Below are positions 1 to 7,874 of a DNA stretch of 30,559 nt, one piece after another; positions within the stretch are counted from its first letter, which is position 1; each line of letters opens with the position of its first letter. A program made the translations under genes and the position numbers. The notes under the pieces were generated by a model. That model ran no database searches, was not told the DNA's origin, and saw only the letters and a list, made by a program, of their open reading frames with translations. The DNA is from an uncultured Leptotrichia sp. (lineage in GTDB: Bacteria; Fusobacteriota; Fusobacteriia; Fusobacteriales; Leptotrichiaceae), in the NCBI GenBank assembly GCA_938017765.1, contig CALIJH010000004.1, positions 1-30,559 of the forward strand. Direction: 5' to 3'.

Positions 1-804
1 TATCAAATATGGAAGTCTTATTCCAAAAATTAACAAATCTTCCGCTCTGAATGTACTTACAAATACTCTTATAACCGCATACATTATAAGATAAATCATA
101 CTTAGTACCCCTGGATTGTACTCCTTTTTCCTGAAATAGTACCATAATATTAAAAATCCTATCAGATTTAAAGCTGATTCATAAAGCATTGCAGGATGCA
201 AAGGATAATCAGGAAATTCCATTCCCGCAGGAGTATCTTTAGGAAAAACTATTCCCCATGGAACAAGTTCCTTAAATTTTGTCTGCATTTCAAGAGACAT
301 TGACTGATAAGAAGCCCACCATTGAGAAAATTTTCCTAAAAATATTACATTCCACGGAGTAAATGTAGGAACCCCATGTACTTCTCCATTTGCAAGATTT
401 CCAAATCTTCCAAGAAACTGACCGAGAAAAAGCGGTCCTACTGCCGCATCGGTCAGCACCCATATATTTACTTTATTTTTCTTTGCATATATGTATGAGC
501 CTATAAGTCCTCCTATTATTGCTCCATGTATTGCAAGTCCTCCCTCCCATACTTTAAATATAGAAAGCGGACGAGATACGTATTCTCCAAATTTAAGAAG
601 TACATAGTATAATCTTGCTCCTATAAGTCCTGAAATCATTGACCAGAAAGCAAAATCTTCTATCATTTTCTTATCTTTCATACCTCTTTTTCGGGATACT
701 TCATCTCTATTTGCTATAAATATCCCGGCAAGGAAAGCTATTATATACATAAGACTGTATATTCTAAGTTCAAAGTTGCCAATTTTAAATAAATAAGGTT
801 TCAT
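1..804 (-). CDS. lgt: Prolipoprotein diacylglyceryl transferase, 3' end cut by window edge
   Basis: Transfers diacylglycerol from phosphatidylglycerol to the lipobox cysteine of prolipoproteins in the inner membrane. I translated it by hand from the ATG at 804. It stays open for 268 codons to the window edge, so only a short C-terminal tail can be missing (family usually 260-290 residues). Seen: hydrophobic segments from the N-terminus on, the E-G-G-L-A-I-H-G-A motif with the conserved histidine at about 93, and the family signature GRFGNLANGE at about 132-141 with the arginine matching the E. coli catalytic-site Arg143. A TAGGAG ribosome site overlaps the stop of the aminotransferase gene 6 bp upstream, so the two are probably co-transcribed and translationally linked. 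Family assignment is firm. Confidence 0.95.
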   Translation of the reverse strand, partial: MKPYLFKIGNFELRIYSLMYIIAFLAGIFIANRDEVSRKRGMKDKKMIEDFAFWSMISGLIGARLYYVLLKFGEYVSRPLSIFKVWEGGLAIHGAIIGGLIGSYIYAKKNKVNIWVLTDAAVGPLFLGQFLGRFGNLANGEVHGVPTFTPWNVIFLGKFSQWWASYQSMSLEMQTKFKELVPWGIVFPKDTPAGMEFPDYPLHPAMLYESALNLIGFLILWYYFRKKEYNPGVLSMIYLIMYAVIRVFVSTFRAEDLLIFGIRLPYLI

Positions 805-810
805 TTATTC

Positions 811-1905
811 TTATTCTCCTAACTGTTTCTTTAATTCTTCTTCAAATAGAATAAAGAAATCATTTATCTGCTCTTTTGATATTTCTCCCAATATTCCTAT
901 TCTCATTAAGCTGTCTCCAAATTTCCCTTTTCCGCCTGTAACCGTATAACCTTTATCTTCCAACGCACTTATAATGTCCTTTATAATTACACCTTCTCTA
1001 TATATGGAAACTAAAGTGTTTGTTCTGTTTTCTTCTTTTTTTACAAGCAAATTGAAGCCCAACTTTTGTGCTTTTTCTTCAATTAATTTTCTTAATTCGT
1101 ATTTTTCTTTTATCGAACTCTCAATTCCTTTATTTATAAGGTCTTCTAAAGATTTATGCAAAGCAAGTATCAATGATATTGCAGGAGTATATGGCGTTTC
1201 AGAAAAATCATCAAAATATTTCTGATATTGTTTCATACTGAAATAATATTTAGGCAAATCAGATTTTTCCATAGCCTTTTTCGCTTTATCGCTCATTGCC
1301 ACAAAAGATAATCCAGGCGGTATTAAAAAGGCTTTCTGGCTTCCCGCAATAGCCACATCCACATGCCAACCGTCAAAATCAAAATCATTAGCTACAAGAC
1401 CGCTTATAGTATCCACCACAAGCAAAATATTCGTATTTTTTGTCAATTCTCCCAATGCTTTTATATCATTTAATATCCCTACTGCTGTCTCACTGTGAGT
1501 AGCAAGTATCCCTTTTATATCAGGATTTTCTGCCAATGCTTTTTTCACATCTTCAAGTTCATACCCGTCCCCAAATTCATATCCTAAGTTTATTACATTC
1601 AAACCGTATATTTCAGCTATTTTTTTAAATCTTTCACCAAAATATCCGGTATTTATAACGATGACTTTATCTCCTTTGGAAAAAAAGTTTACAACTGCAG
1701 CTTCCATGGCACCTGTCCCTGAAGATGTTACAACTGCCACATCATTTTTTGTTTTAAATACTTTTTTCAGATTTTCATTTGATTCTTTCAATATTCTTCT
1801 AAATTCCGGCGTTCTGTGATGTATAATATCCTGTCCGAATATTTTCAAGTATCTCTCCGGTATATTAGTAGGTCCCGGAGTGAGTAATAATTTTTTAGAG
1901 CTCAT
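811..1905 (-). CDS. Class V PLP-dependent aminotransferase (alanine/serine-glyoxylate type)
   Basis: A 364-residue fold-type I aminotransferase of the alanine-glyoxylate / serine-pyruvate group. Seen: TPGPTNIP at 9-16, the cofactor-phosphate loop SGTGAMEA at 62-69, THSETAVG near 136, and the Schiff-base lysine K191 in A-G-S-Q-K-A-F. These proteins move amino groups between alanine, serine or glycine and glyoxylate/pyruvate. Some relatives (PucG) use ureidoglycine. Because a ureidoglycolate pathway lies 5 kb away this is worth bearing in mind, but the gene sits with lgt and gapN and not in that operon, so I do not assign PucG. It has a strong ACAGGAGGAA ribosome site and its own promoter at 1948-1976. 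Substrate is not determined. Confidence 0.9.
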   Translation of the reverse strand: MSSKKLLLTPGPTNIPERYLKIFGQDIIHHRTPEFRRILKESNENLKKVFKTKNDVAVVTSSGTGAMEAAVVNFFSKGDKVIVINTGYFGERFKKIAEIYGLNVINLGYEFGDGYELEDVKKALAENPDIKGILATHSETAVGILNDIKALGELTKNTNILLVVDTISGLVANDFDFDGWHVDVAIAGSQKAFLIPPGLSFVAMSDKAKKAMEKSDLPKYYFSMKQYQKYFDDFSETPYTPAISLILALHKSLEDLINKGIESSIKEKYELRKLIEEKAQKLGFNLLVKKEENRTNTLVSIYREGVIIKDIISALEDKGYTVTGGKGKFGDSLMRIGILGEISKEQINDFFILFEEELKKQLGE

Positions 1906-1947
1906 AATACTTCCTCCTGTTTAATTTTATATTTTTTATTTATATTG

Positions 1948-1976
1948 ATTATATTACGAATTCCCCAACAAATCAA
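1948..1976 (-). promoter_or_regulatory. Sigma70-type promoter for the aminotransferase-lgt pair
   Basis: On the minus strand TTGATT (1976-1971), a 17-bp spacer and TATAAT (1953-1948) make a near-consensus promoter. Predicted transcription start is near 1941, leaving a leader of about 36 nt that ends with the AGGAGGA ribosome site. It separates this pair from gapN upstream. Confidence 0.65.
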
Positions 1977-2013
1977 TGCCTGTTTAACTTTATAAAATTC
2001 AGTTATCCCTGTT

Positions 2014-3435
2014 TTACATTAAATCAACTACTATAGACTTCACTTTCGTCATACTTTCAATGCTGTATTTTATTCCCTGAACTCCTACACCCGAGCCTTT
2101 TATCCCTAAGAACGGAAAATTGTCAGGCCCTCTTTGAGTTTTGTTATTTATCTGAACCGTACCTACTTCGAGTTTTTCCGCAATATGGAATGCTTTTATT
2201 ATATCTCTTGTAAATACTGATGTTTGAAGCCCAAATTCAGAGCCATTACATATTTCTATGGCTTCTTCCATTGATTTTATTCTTATTAGAGGCAACACAG
2301 GGCCAAAAGGCTCTTCCCATGCTATTCTCATATCAAGGGTAACATTATCAAACAATACAGGCCACAGTAAATTTTCTTCTCTTCGATATTCTGTAAGCTG
2401 TCTTGCACCTTTTTCCTTAGCATCAGTTACAAGCCCTTCTATAAAGTCTGCCGCTCTGTTGTCTATCAGCGGTGTAATATCAGCATTATCAAAAGGATTT
2501 CCCACTTTCAGTTTTTTCACTTCAGCAGCTACAAGTTCTGCCAGCCTGTCAGCAGCACTTTCAATTACCAAAACTCTTTTTATCGCAGTACATCTCTGTC
2601 CCGAATAGCTGAATGCTCCACTTACTATATCTTTGGCAGCTTTTTCCAAATCGGCGTCTTCCAATACTATCGCTCCGTCTTTTCCTCCTAATTCGAGCAT
2701 TATAGGACGCATTCCAGCAAGCTCTCCTATTCTTTTTCCTACAGGAGTACTTCCCGTAAAGTTTATGAAATCTACTAAAGGATGAGCTATCAGATAATCT
2801 CCTATTTCAGAACCTTTACCTGTTACGGTATTTATCACACCGTTCGGTATTCCAGCTTCATGAAATGCTTTTACAAGCAGCAGTCCACTTATCGCTCCTT
2901 GTGTAGGCGGCTTAAATATTACCACATTTCCCCCTATAAGAGCAGGAGCTATTTTGGAAGCCGAAAGATTTACGGGATAGTTGAAAGGTGCTATCGCCAG
3001 TACAAGTCCCATTGGCTCTTTTCTCACAAGAGCTATTTTATTTTTACTCGCAGCTTCAAAGCTTCCTCCTTCTATTATTTCTCCTACGGTTCTCATTCCT
3101 TCTTCGGCAGTATATCTTATCAAATCTGCCGTTCTTGTAACTTCACCTATGGCAGCTTTAATTCCTTTGGAAACTTCTTTCGCGAGAATTTCTCCTATTA
3201 TCTCTTTATCTCTTTCCAAAATTTCGGCAGCTTTGTATAGATAATTTGCTCTTTCTATTACTGCCAGTTTTCTCCATTTATCCAGAGAGATTTTTGCAGT
3301 TTCCATTGCAAAATCGACTTCTTCTCTTGTCATTGCAGGAACTGTACCTAATTCTTCACCATTTATAGGAGAGTATATTTTTATCTCCTTTTCAGATTCT
3401 TTCCATTCCCCATTTAATAAATTTTTGTATCTCAT
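2014..3435 (-). CDS. gapN: NADP-dependent non-phosphorylating glyceraldehyde-3-phosphate dehydrogenase
   Basis: Oxidises glyceraldehyde-3-phosphate directly to 3-phosphoglycerate with NADP+, bypassing the ATP-yielding step of glycolysis and supplying NADPH in the cytoplasm. The 473 residues read like streptococcal GapN from end to end, including N-G-E-W-K at the start, the EGGSFEAASK segment near 121-131, A-P-F-N-Y-P-V-N with the oxyanion asparagine at 152, general base E248 in L-E-L-G-G-K-D, and catalytic C282 in S-G-Q-R-C-T-A. Length is normal. A good ribosome site (AGGAAGAAGGAG) precedes the ATG. It lies 61 bp downstream of kdsA in the same direction; no strong terminator is seen between them, so partial co-transcription is possible. 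Confidence 0.95.
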   Translation of the reverse strand: MRYKNLLNGEWKESEKEIKIYSPINGEELGTVPAMTREEVDFAMETAKISLDKWRKLAVIERANYLYKAAEILERDKEIIGEILAKEVSKGIKAAIGEVTRTADLIRYTAEEGMRTVGEIIEGGSFEAASKNKIALVRKEPMGLVLAIAPFNYPVNLSASKIAPALIGGNVVIFKPPTQGAISGLLLVKAFHEAGIPNGVINTVTGKGSEIGDYLIAHPLVDFINFTGSTPVGKRIGELAGMRPIMLELGGKDGAIVLEDADLEKAAKDIVSGAFSYSGQRCTAIKRVLVIESAADRLAELVAAEVKKLKVGNPFDNADITPLIDNRAADFIEGLVTDAKEKGARQLTEYRREENLLWPVLFDNVTLDMRIAWEEPFGPVLPLIRIKSMEEAIEICNGSEFGLQTSVFTRDIIKAFHIAEKLEVGTVQINNKTQRGPDNFPFLGIKGSGVGVQGIKYSIESMTKVKSIVVDLM

Positions 3436-3496
3436 TTTTTCTCCTTCTTCCTACTTTTTCTTTTCATTCTCAGTTATAATATTTATGTTACAATTT

Positions 3497-4333
3497 TTAA
3501 TACTCTTTTGTAAGTTTATCATATTCCAGCAGTTTTTTCAGTATATTTTCCACATCAATCAGTTTGAGCATATTCGGTCCGTCAGATTTAGCCACTGTAG
3601 GGTCAGGATGTACTTCTGCAAATATTCCGTCCACTCCTACTGCCAATGCTGCCCTTGCCAAAGGATATACGTAAGTACTGTTTCCCCCTGATGTTTCTCC
3701 CTGCCCACCAGGTATCTGTACGGAATGAGTCGCATCGAAAACTACGGGATAGCCGAATTTCCTCATTTCAAGCAACCCCCTCATATCTACGACAAGATTG
3801 TTATAACCAAAAGACGCACCTCTTTCACAAAGCATTATATTTTTATTTCCTATTTCTTCAAATTTTTTTACTACATTTTTCATATCCCATGGAGCCAGAA
3901 ACTGTCCTTTTTTTATATTTACAGCTTTTCCGGTTTCTCCCGCAGCTATGAGCAAATCAGTCTGTCTTGAAAGAAAAGCGGGGATTTGCAGCAAATCTAT
4001 GACTTTTGCGGCTTCTTTACAATGCCAAGGCTCGTGAATATCTGTCGCCAAAGCTACTCCATATTTTTCTTTTACTCTTGCCAGTATTTCCAGACCTTTT
4101 TCTATACCGGGACCTCTGAATGATGAGATAGACGACCTGTTTGCTTTATCGAAAGATGCTTTAAATATATATTGTATTCCCAGTCTGTCAGTTATTTCTT
4201 TCATTTTTTCAGCTACTTCATTTACGAGGTCTTCCGACTCTATGACACACGGACCTGCAATAAGAAACATTTTCCCGTTGCCTATTTTAATATTATCCGT
4301 AATTTTCACTTCATTTACTTTATTTATAAGCAT
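3497..4333 (-). CDS. kdsA: 3-deoxy-8-phosphooctulonate (Kdo-8-P) synthase, metal-dependent type
   Basis: Condenses phosphoenolpyruvate with arabinose-5-phosphate to Kdo-8-P, the precursor of the LPS inner-core sugar, so the organism should make an outer membrane. The 278-residue protein has F-K-A-S-F-D-K-A-N-R-S-S at about 57-68, F-R-G-P-G at 72-76, and H-P-D-P near 242-245. In the first strand the motif is I-A-G-P-C-V-I-E-S, with C29 where the E. coli metal-independent enzyme has asparagine. C29, H203, E240 and D251 match the four metal ligands of the Aquifex-type enzyme, so I infer the metal-dependent class. Ribosome site AAGGGAAGGAT lies about 10 nt before the ATG. It is divergent from glutamate dehydrogenase. 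Confidence 0.95.
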   Translation of the reverse strand: MLINKVNEVKITDNIKIGNGKMFLIAGPCVIESEDLVNEVAEKMKEITDRLGIQYIFKASFDKANRSSISSFRGPGIEKGLEILARVKEKYGVALATDIHEPWHCKEAAKVIDLLQIPAFLSRQTDLLIAAGETGKAVNIKKGQFLAPWDMKNVVKKFEEIGNKNIMLCERGASFGYNNLVVDMRGLLEMRKFGYPVVFDATHSVQIPGGQGETSGGNSTYVYPLARAALAVGVDGIFAEVHPDPTVAKSDGPNMLKLIDVENILKKLLEYDKLTKEY

Positions 4334-4655
4334 TTCAAAACATCCTTCCCTTTAAATTTTTATAATCTGCAAAATAATTTACAAAGTAATTTTACCATAA
4401 TATTGCCTGAAAAAAAAGTCCTTAAAATATATTTTGTTTATTATTTATTACATAAATTTAAATGCTTAACAGAAAAATAAATAAAATATAGAAAAAATTA
4501 GCTAAATATAATAATTTCATCCTAATATCCAAACTTAAAATATTGAATATTTATCAAGTCATAATAAAATCATAACAAAAAATCTTGATTTTACGATATT
4601 TTTGTAGTATAAATAATTGGAATAAAAATTTTATAAATTGAGAGGAGAATCAATT
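4334..4655. other. Divergent intergenic region between kdsA and glutamate dehydrogenase
   Basis: This 322-bp AT-rich gap holds the kdsA promoter side on the left and the gdh promoter on the right. For kdsA the best candidate is an extended -10 (TGG followed by TAAAAT, minus strand, 4397-4389) with no clear -35. A perfect inverted repeat, AAATATT-G-AATATTT at 4538-4552, lies about 33 bp upstream of the gdh -35 element and could be a regulator site. No gene is seen; the open frames here are short and have no ribosome sites. Confidence 0.55.
4585..4613 (+). promoter_or_regulatory. Sigma70-type promoter for glutamate dehydrogenase
   Basis: TTGATT (4585-4590), a 17-bp spacer and TATAAA (4608-4613) point to a start near 4620. 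That gives a leader of about 35 nt carrying GAGAGGAG at 4640-4647, correctly placed for the ATG at 4656. Confidence 0.65.
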
Positions 4656-5906
4656 ATGCCTAAAGAAACTTTAAACCCCTTTGAAATAGCACAAAAACAG
4701 GTTAAATCGGCTTGTGATAAACTAAATGCCGATCCTGCGGTGTATGAAATTTTGAAAAATCCTATGAGAGTATTGGAAGTTTCCTTTCCTGTAAAACTTG
4801 ATAACGGAACAGTCAAAACTTTCACAGGATACCGTTCCCAGCATAATAACGCTGTCGGCCCTTATAAAGGCGGAATAAGATTTCATCAGAATGTAACATT
4901 GGATGAAGTAAAAGCATTATCCACATGGATGACTTTTAAATGTTCAGTAGTAGGTATTCCTTATGGAGGAGGGAAAGGCGGAATAACTATCAATCCTAAA
5001 GAATATTCCCAAGCTGAGCTGGAAAGAATTTCAAGAGCATACTCTCAGGCTATTTCACCATTAATCGGTGAAAAAACGGATATTCCCGCTCCTGACGTAA
5101 ATACTAACGGTCAAATAATGTCATGGATGCTTGACGCTTATGAAAAAATTGCAGGAAAGTCCACTCCGGGAGTTTTCACAGGTAAGCCTTTAGGATTTGG
5201 AGGTTCCCTTGCAAGAACCGAAGCTACAGGATACGGAGTTACCCTTGCTGCAAGAAAAGCCCTTGAAAAAATTGGAAAAGATATTAAAGGAGCAACTTTC
5301 GCAGTACAGGGATTTGGAAATGTAGGATATTACACAGCTTACTATGCTCACAAAAATGGAGCTAAAATAGTCGCAATCTCCAATATAGACACAGCTTTCT
5401 ATAATGAAAACGGAATAGATATGGAAAAAGTAATAAAAGAATTTGAAGAAAAAGGATATATAACAAACAACGGATACGGAAAAGAAATTCCTCACAGCGA
5501 ATTACTTGAGTTGGAAGTGGATGTACTTACTCCATGTGCATTGGAGAACCAGATTACTTCCGAAAATGCCGACAGGATAAAAGCAAAAATTATTTCGGAG
5601 GGAGCTAATGGTCCTACTACTCCTGAAGCGGACGAGATTTTATCTAAAAAAGGAATTATAGTAGTTCCTGATATCCTTGCAAATTCAGGCGGAGTCGTAG
5701 TTTCCTATTTTGAATGGGTACAAAATCTCCAAAATTACTACTGGGAATTTGACGAAGTTCAGAAAAAAGAAGATTTATTACTTTCTAAAGCTTTTGAAGA
5801 TGTATGGAATTTAGCTGAAAAATATAACACCACTTTAAGAAACGCCTCTTATATGAAAAGTATCGAAAGAATTGCCAAAGCTATGAAACTAAGAGGTTGG
5901 TATTAG
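4656..5906 (+). CDS. gdhA: Glutamate dehydrogenase (NAD-type, hexameric family)
   Basis: Interconverts glutamate with 2-oxoglutarate and ammonia in the cytoplasm. In fusobacteria-like anaerobes it opens the amino-acid fermentation route. The frame can be extended to a TTG at 4638, but the ribosome site GAGAGGAG lies inside that extension, so I place the start at ATG 4656 (416 residues, the usual length). Seen: substrate lysines K71 (G-P-Y-K-G-G-I-R-F-H) and K95 (T-F-K-C-S), catalytic K107 in P-Y-G-G-G-K-G-G, and the dinucleotide fold V-Q-G-F-G-N-V-G in the second half. NAD preference is family inference. A degraded repeat of the last 15 codons before the RGWY tail lies downstream at 5942-5986. 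Confidence 0.95.
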   Translation: MPKETLNPFEIAQKQVKSACDKLNADPAVYEILKNPMRVLEVSFPVKLDNGTVKTFTGYRSQHNNAVGPYKGGIRFHQNVTLDEVKALSTWMTFKCSVVGIPYGGGKGGITINPKEYSQAELERISRAYSQAISPLIGEKTDIPAPDVNTNGQIMSWMLDAYEKIAGKSTPGVFTGKPLGFGGSLARTEATGYGVTLAARKALEKIGKDIKGATFAVQGFGNVGYYTAYYAHKNGAKIVAISNIDTAFYNENGIDMEKVIKEFEEKGYITNNGYGKEIPHSELLELEVDVLTPCALENQITSENADRIKAKIISEGANGPTTPEADEILSKKGIIVVPDILANSGGVVVSYFEWVQNLQNYYWEFDEVQKKEDLLLSKAFEDVWNLAEKYNTTLRNASYMKSIERIAKAMKLRGWY

Positions 5907-5941
5907 TATTACTTAAATTTTATAGGCAAACTGTGAAGCTT

Positions 5942-5986
5942 TCTTACGTAAAAAGTATTAATAAAATTGTTAAAGCTATGAAACTA
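5942..5986 (+). pseudogene. Vestigial copy of the glutamate dehydrogenase C-terminal coding segment
   Basis: Bases 5942-5986 match 5847-5891 inside gdh at 36 of 45 positions (my count), with no gap. Translated in the matching frame the copy reads S-Y-V-K-S-I-N-K-I-V-K-A-M-K-L against S-Y-M-K-S-I-E-R-I-A-K-A-M-K-L, 11 of 15 identical. The offset is 95 bp, so it is in a different frame from gdh. It has no start or ribosome site and lies in the gap before the YciI-like gene. Weaker similarity continues a few codons upstream. I read it as the remnant of a duplicated or exchanged gdh 3' end. Confidence 0.6.
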
Positions 5987-6046
5987 AAAATTAGAATACT
6001 GATTTTAACAATTATTTATCTGTTCTGAAAGGGGAAAATTAAAATT

Positions 6047-6343
6047 ATGAAAAATATATTTATAGCAATATTGACGTATAAAAAACCGCTGGAAGAAGTT
6101 TCTAAATTTCGTCCTGCACATTTTGATTTTTTAGATATATACTACAAAGCAGGAAAATTTATCGCTTCAGGTCGCCAGACTTCTCTGAAAGGTGGAGTAA
6201 TAATAGCCAATAATGTTACAGAAGAAGAATTAAAAAATATTCTGAAAGAAGATCCTTTTCATAAAAACGAACTGGCTGATTATGAGATAATTGAATTTAC
6301 CCCTGCAAAATTTGCTGAAAAATTTGAATATTTTATAAAATAA
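6047..6343 (+). CDS. YciI-like family protein
   Basis: A 98-residue single-domain alpha-beta protein of the YciI/YCII superfamily (ferredoxin-like fold, dimeric). Visible family features are the N-terminal beta-strand, F-R-P-A-H-F-D-F-L with the conserved histidine H25, K-A-G-K-F-I-A-S-G-R followed by a glycine-rich strand (L-K-G-G-V-I-I-A), and the E-E-E-L-K-N-I-L-K-E-D-P-F motif typical of these proteins. Function of the family is mostly unknown; the conserved His/Asp suggests a small enzyme. The ribosome site AAAGGGG ends about 14 nt before the ATG. It follows gdh by 140 bp in the same direction and may be read from the gdh promoter. Confidence 0.85.
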   Translation: MKNIFIAILTYKKPLEEVSKFRPAHFDFLDIYYKAGKFIASGRQTSLKGGVIIANNVTEEELKNILKEDPFHKNELADYEIIEFTPAKFAEKFEYFIK

Positions 6344-6374
6344 TAACAAATACTGTAATATAGATAATATTAAT

Positions 6375-6537
6375 AAAAAATAACATTTATCCATTTAACA
6401 AAGTTTTACTTATAAAAAATATTTGTTTGCTTTTGAAAAATGAAAACTCGTCTATGACTTAGATAATTCATTTTTTTACTGCTTATTCCATATTTTTCAT
6501 TTTAAAATTTTTGACAAATTCATAAATGTTATTTTTA
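6375..6537. terminator. Nested inverted repeats between convergent genes (probable bidirectional terminator)
   Basis: Outer arms: AAAAAATAACATTTAT at 6375-6390 and its complement at 6522-6537 (15 of 16 match), 131 bp apart. Inner hairpin: AAAAATGAA at 6436-6444 with TTCATTTTT at 6467-6475, enclosing TCTA/TAGA and followed by more T. The inner hairpin is suited to stop transcription in both directions between the YciI-like gene and the transporter gene. The right arm plus its left flank is almost identical to the terminator at 15107-15148. Confidence 0.55.
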
Positions 6538-6558
6538 TTATAAACTCATTTTATAATT

Positions 6559-7818
6559 TTAATATTTTACAACTTTAGTTCCATTATAGACATCTCTATC
6601 AAATTCTCCAATTCTGTTAGCCACGAGCATGGCTACAAGCACATCTATATCAACATTGTTTAAAGTTCTGAACATTCCCGAGAACCAGTCTATTCCTATG
6701 AGTACAGCTATACTGTCAAGGGGCAGTCCCATAGAAGTTGCAAGAAAAGTATAAACTATAATTGCCCCTCCCGGCACGACAACACTTCCCATACACATCA
6801 GACATGATAAAACGACAGCCATTATCATCTGATAAGTTGTAAGATGTATTCCTGAAAACTGTGCTATAAAGAATATTGCCGTAACATTACAGAGGGCCCA
6901 GCCCGATGAATTCATAGACATTGTTATAGGCCCTGTAAAATCCGAAACTTTTCTGCTCACGCCAAATTTTGTAACGGAATCTTCCATTTTTGTCGGCAAG
7001 GTTATGGCACTTGATGTAGTAGTAAGTGCTATAATGGACATTTTCATAAATTTTTTCGGCATTTTAAAAATATTTACTTTACATATAACTGCTGTTATGA
7101 TTCCATAGATCAAGAGTTGCAGTATATCGCCTATAATCAATATTCCCAGAAATTTTGCCATAGGAATAACAACTGTAAATCCTTTGCTTCCCGTTACATC
7201 GGCAAGTAGGCAAAATATCCCTATAGGAGAAATTTTCATTACATTTTTTATAATATTCACTATAATTTCATTGACAGATGTAATCCAATCCAGAATAATA
7301 GTTTTTCCCGTATCTCTTATATGCTGGGACATAGCAACTCCAAAAAACAGTGAAAATATTATGCAGGGTACCATAGCACTATTAGCCATTGCGGAAAAGA
7401 TATTAGTAGTGAAAAAAGCAAGTATAGTGTCCTGCAATGATGTATCCTGCAATGTTCCCGATGCTGCAACCTTTTCTCCGATTTCAGTCATATGTGCGAC
7501 ACCTGTTCCCGGCTGGATATAATAAGCCAGTACCGCACCCATAAAAGCCGAAGTAAGTGTAAAGAAGATAATCCATTTAAATGTATGAAATCCCATTTTC
7601 CCGGCATCACCGACACTTCCCCGTCCTACCGCTACTATAACTGCCGACATTACCAGCATTATAACCGACATCTGTATAATTCTCAGAAAGATATCTCCAA
7701 ATATTTTCAGATTTGAAGACCATGGACCGACAATTCCTCCAAACAATATTCCTCCGAAAGTGGCTATTAATATCTGTCCTGTCAGTGATAAACCAAATAT
7801 TTTTTTATTCTCAGTCAT
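6559..7818 (-). CDS. DAACS-family (GltP/DctA-like) cation:carboxylate symporter, divergent substrate site
   Basis: A 419-residue inner-membrane secondary transporter of the dicarboxylate/amino acid:cation symporter family. Seen: eight or so hydrophobic segments, the serine-rich hairpin T-T-T-S-S-A-I-T-L-P-T at 266-276, and the TM8 segment with D377, R384, T385, N388 and D392. Two key spots differ from amino acid carriers. The N-M-D-G-T motif is N-S-S-G-W (303-307), and the position equal to GltPh Asp394, which holds the substrate amino group, is G381. Retained R384 fits a carboxylate substrate lacking an amino group, as in DctA. As the last gene of the ureidoglycolate operon, it may import a ureido acid or dicarboxylate (inference). 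Ribosome site AGAGAGGTG is clear. Confidence 0.85.
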   Translation of the reverse strand: MTENKKIFGLSLTGQILIATFGGILFGGIVGPWSSNLKIFGDIFLRIIQMSVIMLVMSAVIVAVGRGSVGDAGKMGFHTFKWIIFFTLTSAFMGAVLAYYIQPGTGVAHMTEIGEKVAASGTLQDTSLQDTILAFFTTNIFSAMANSAMVPCIIFSLFFGVAMSQHIRDTGKTIILDWITSVNEIIVNIIKNVMKISPIGIFCLLADVTGSKGFTVVIPMAKFLGILIIGDILQLLIYGIITAVICKVNIFKMPKKFMKMSIIALTTTSSAITLPTKMEDSVTKFGVSRKVSDFTGPITMSMNSSGWALCNVTAIFFIAQFSGIHLTTYQMIMAVVLSCLMCMGSVVVPGGAIIVYTFLATSMGLPLDSIAVLIGIDWFSGMFRTLNNVDIDVLVAMLVANRIGEFDRDVYNGTKVVKY

Positions 7819-7874
7819 TTTGCACCTCTCTATTCTTCATAATTTAAGAGTAAACAACAATTTATTACTGATTT

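Noticed and set aside
811..1905. Assignment of the aminotransferase as PucG (ureidoglycine-glyoxylate aminotransferase)
   Set aside because: Family members of different substrate look alike at this level, and the gene is grouped with lgt, not with the ureidoglycolate operon.
2782..3240. 152-codon plus-strand open frame inside gapN
   Set aside because: Antisense shadow of a well-conserved gene; aromatic/serine-rich, low-information translation and no ribosome site.
4638..4655. TTG start six codons upstream for glutamate dehydrogenase
   Set aside because: The ribosome site GAGAGGAG lies inside this extension and fits ATG 4656.
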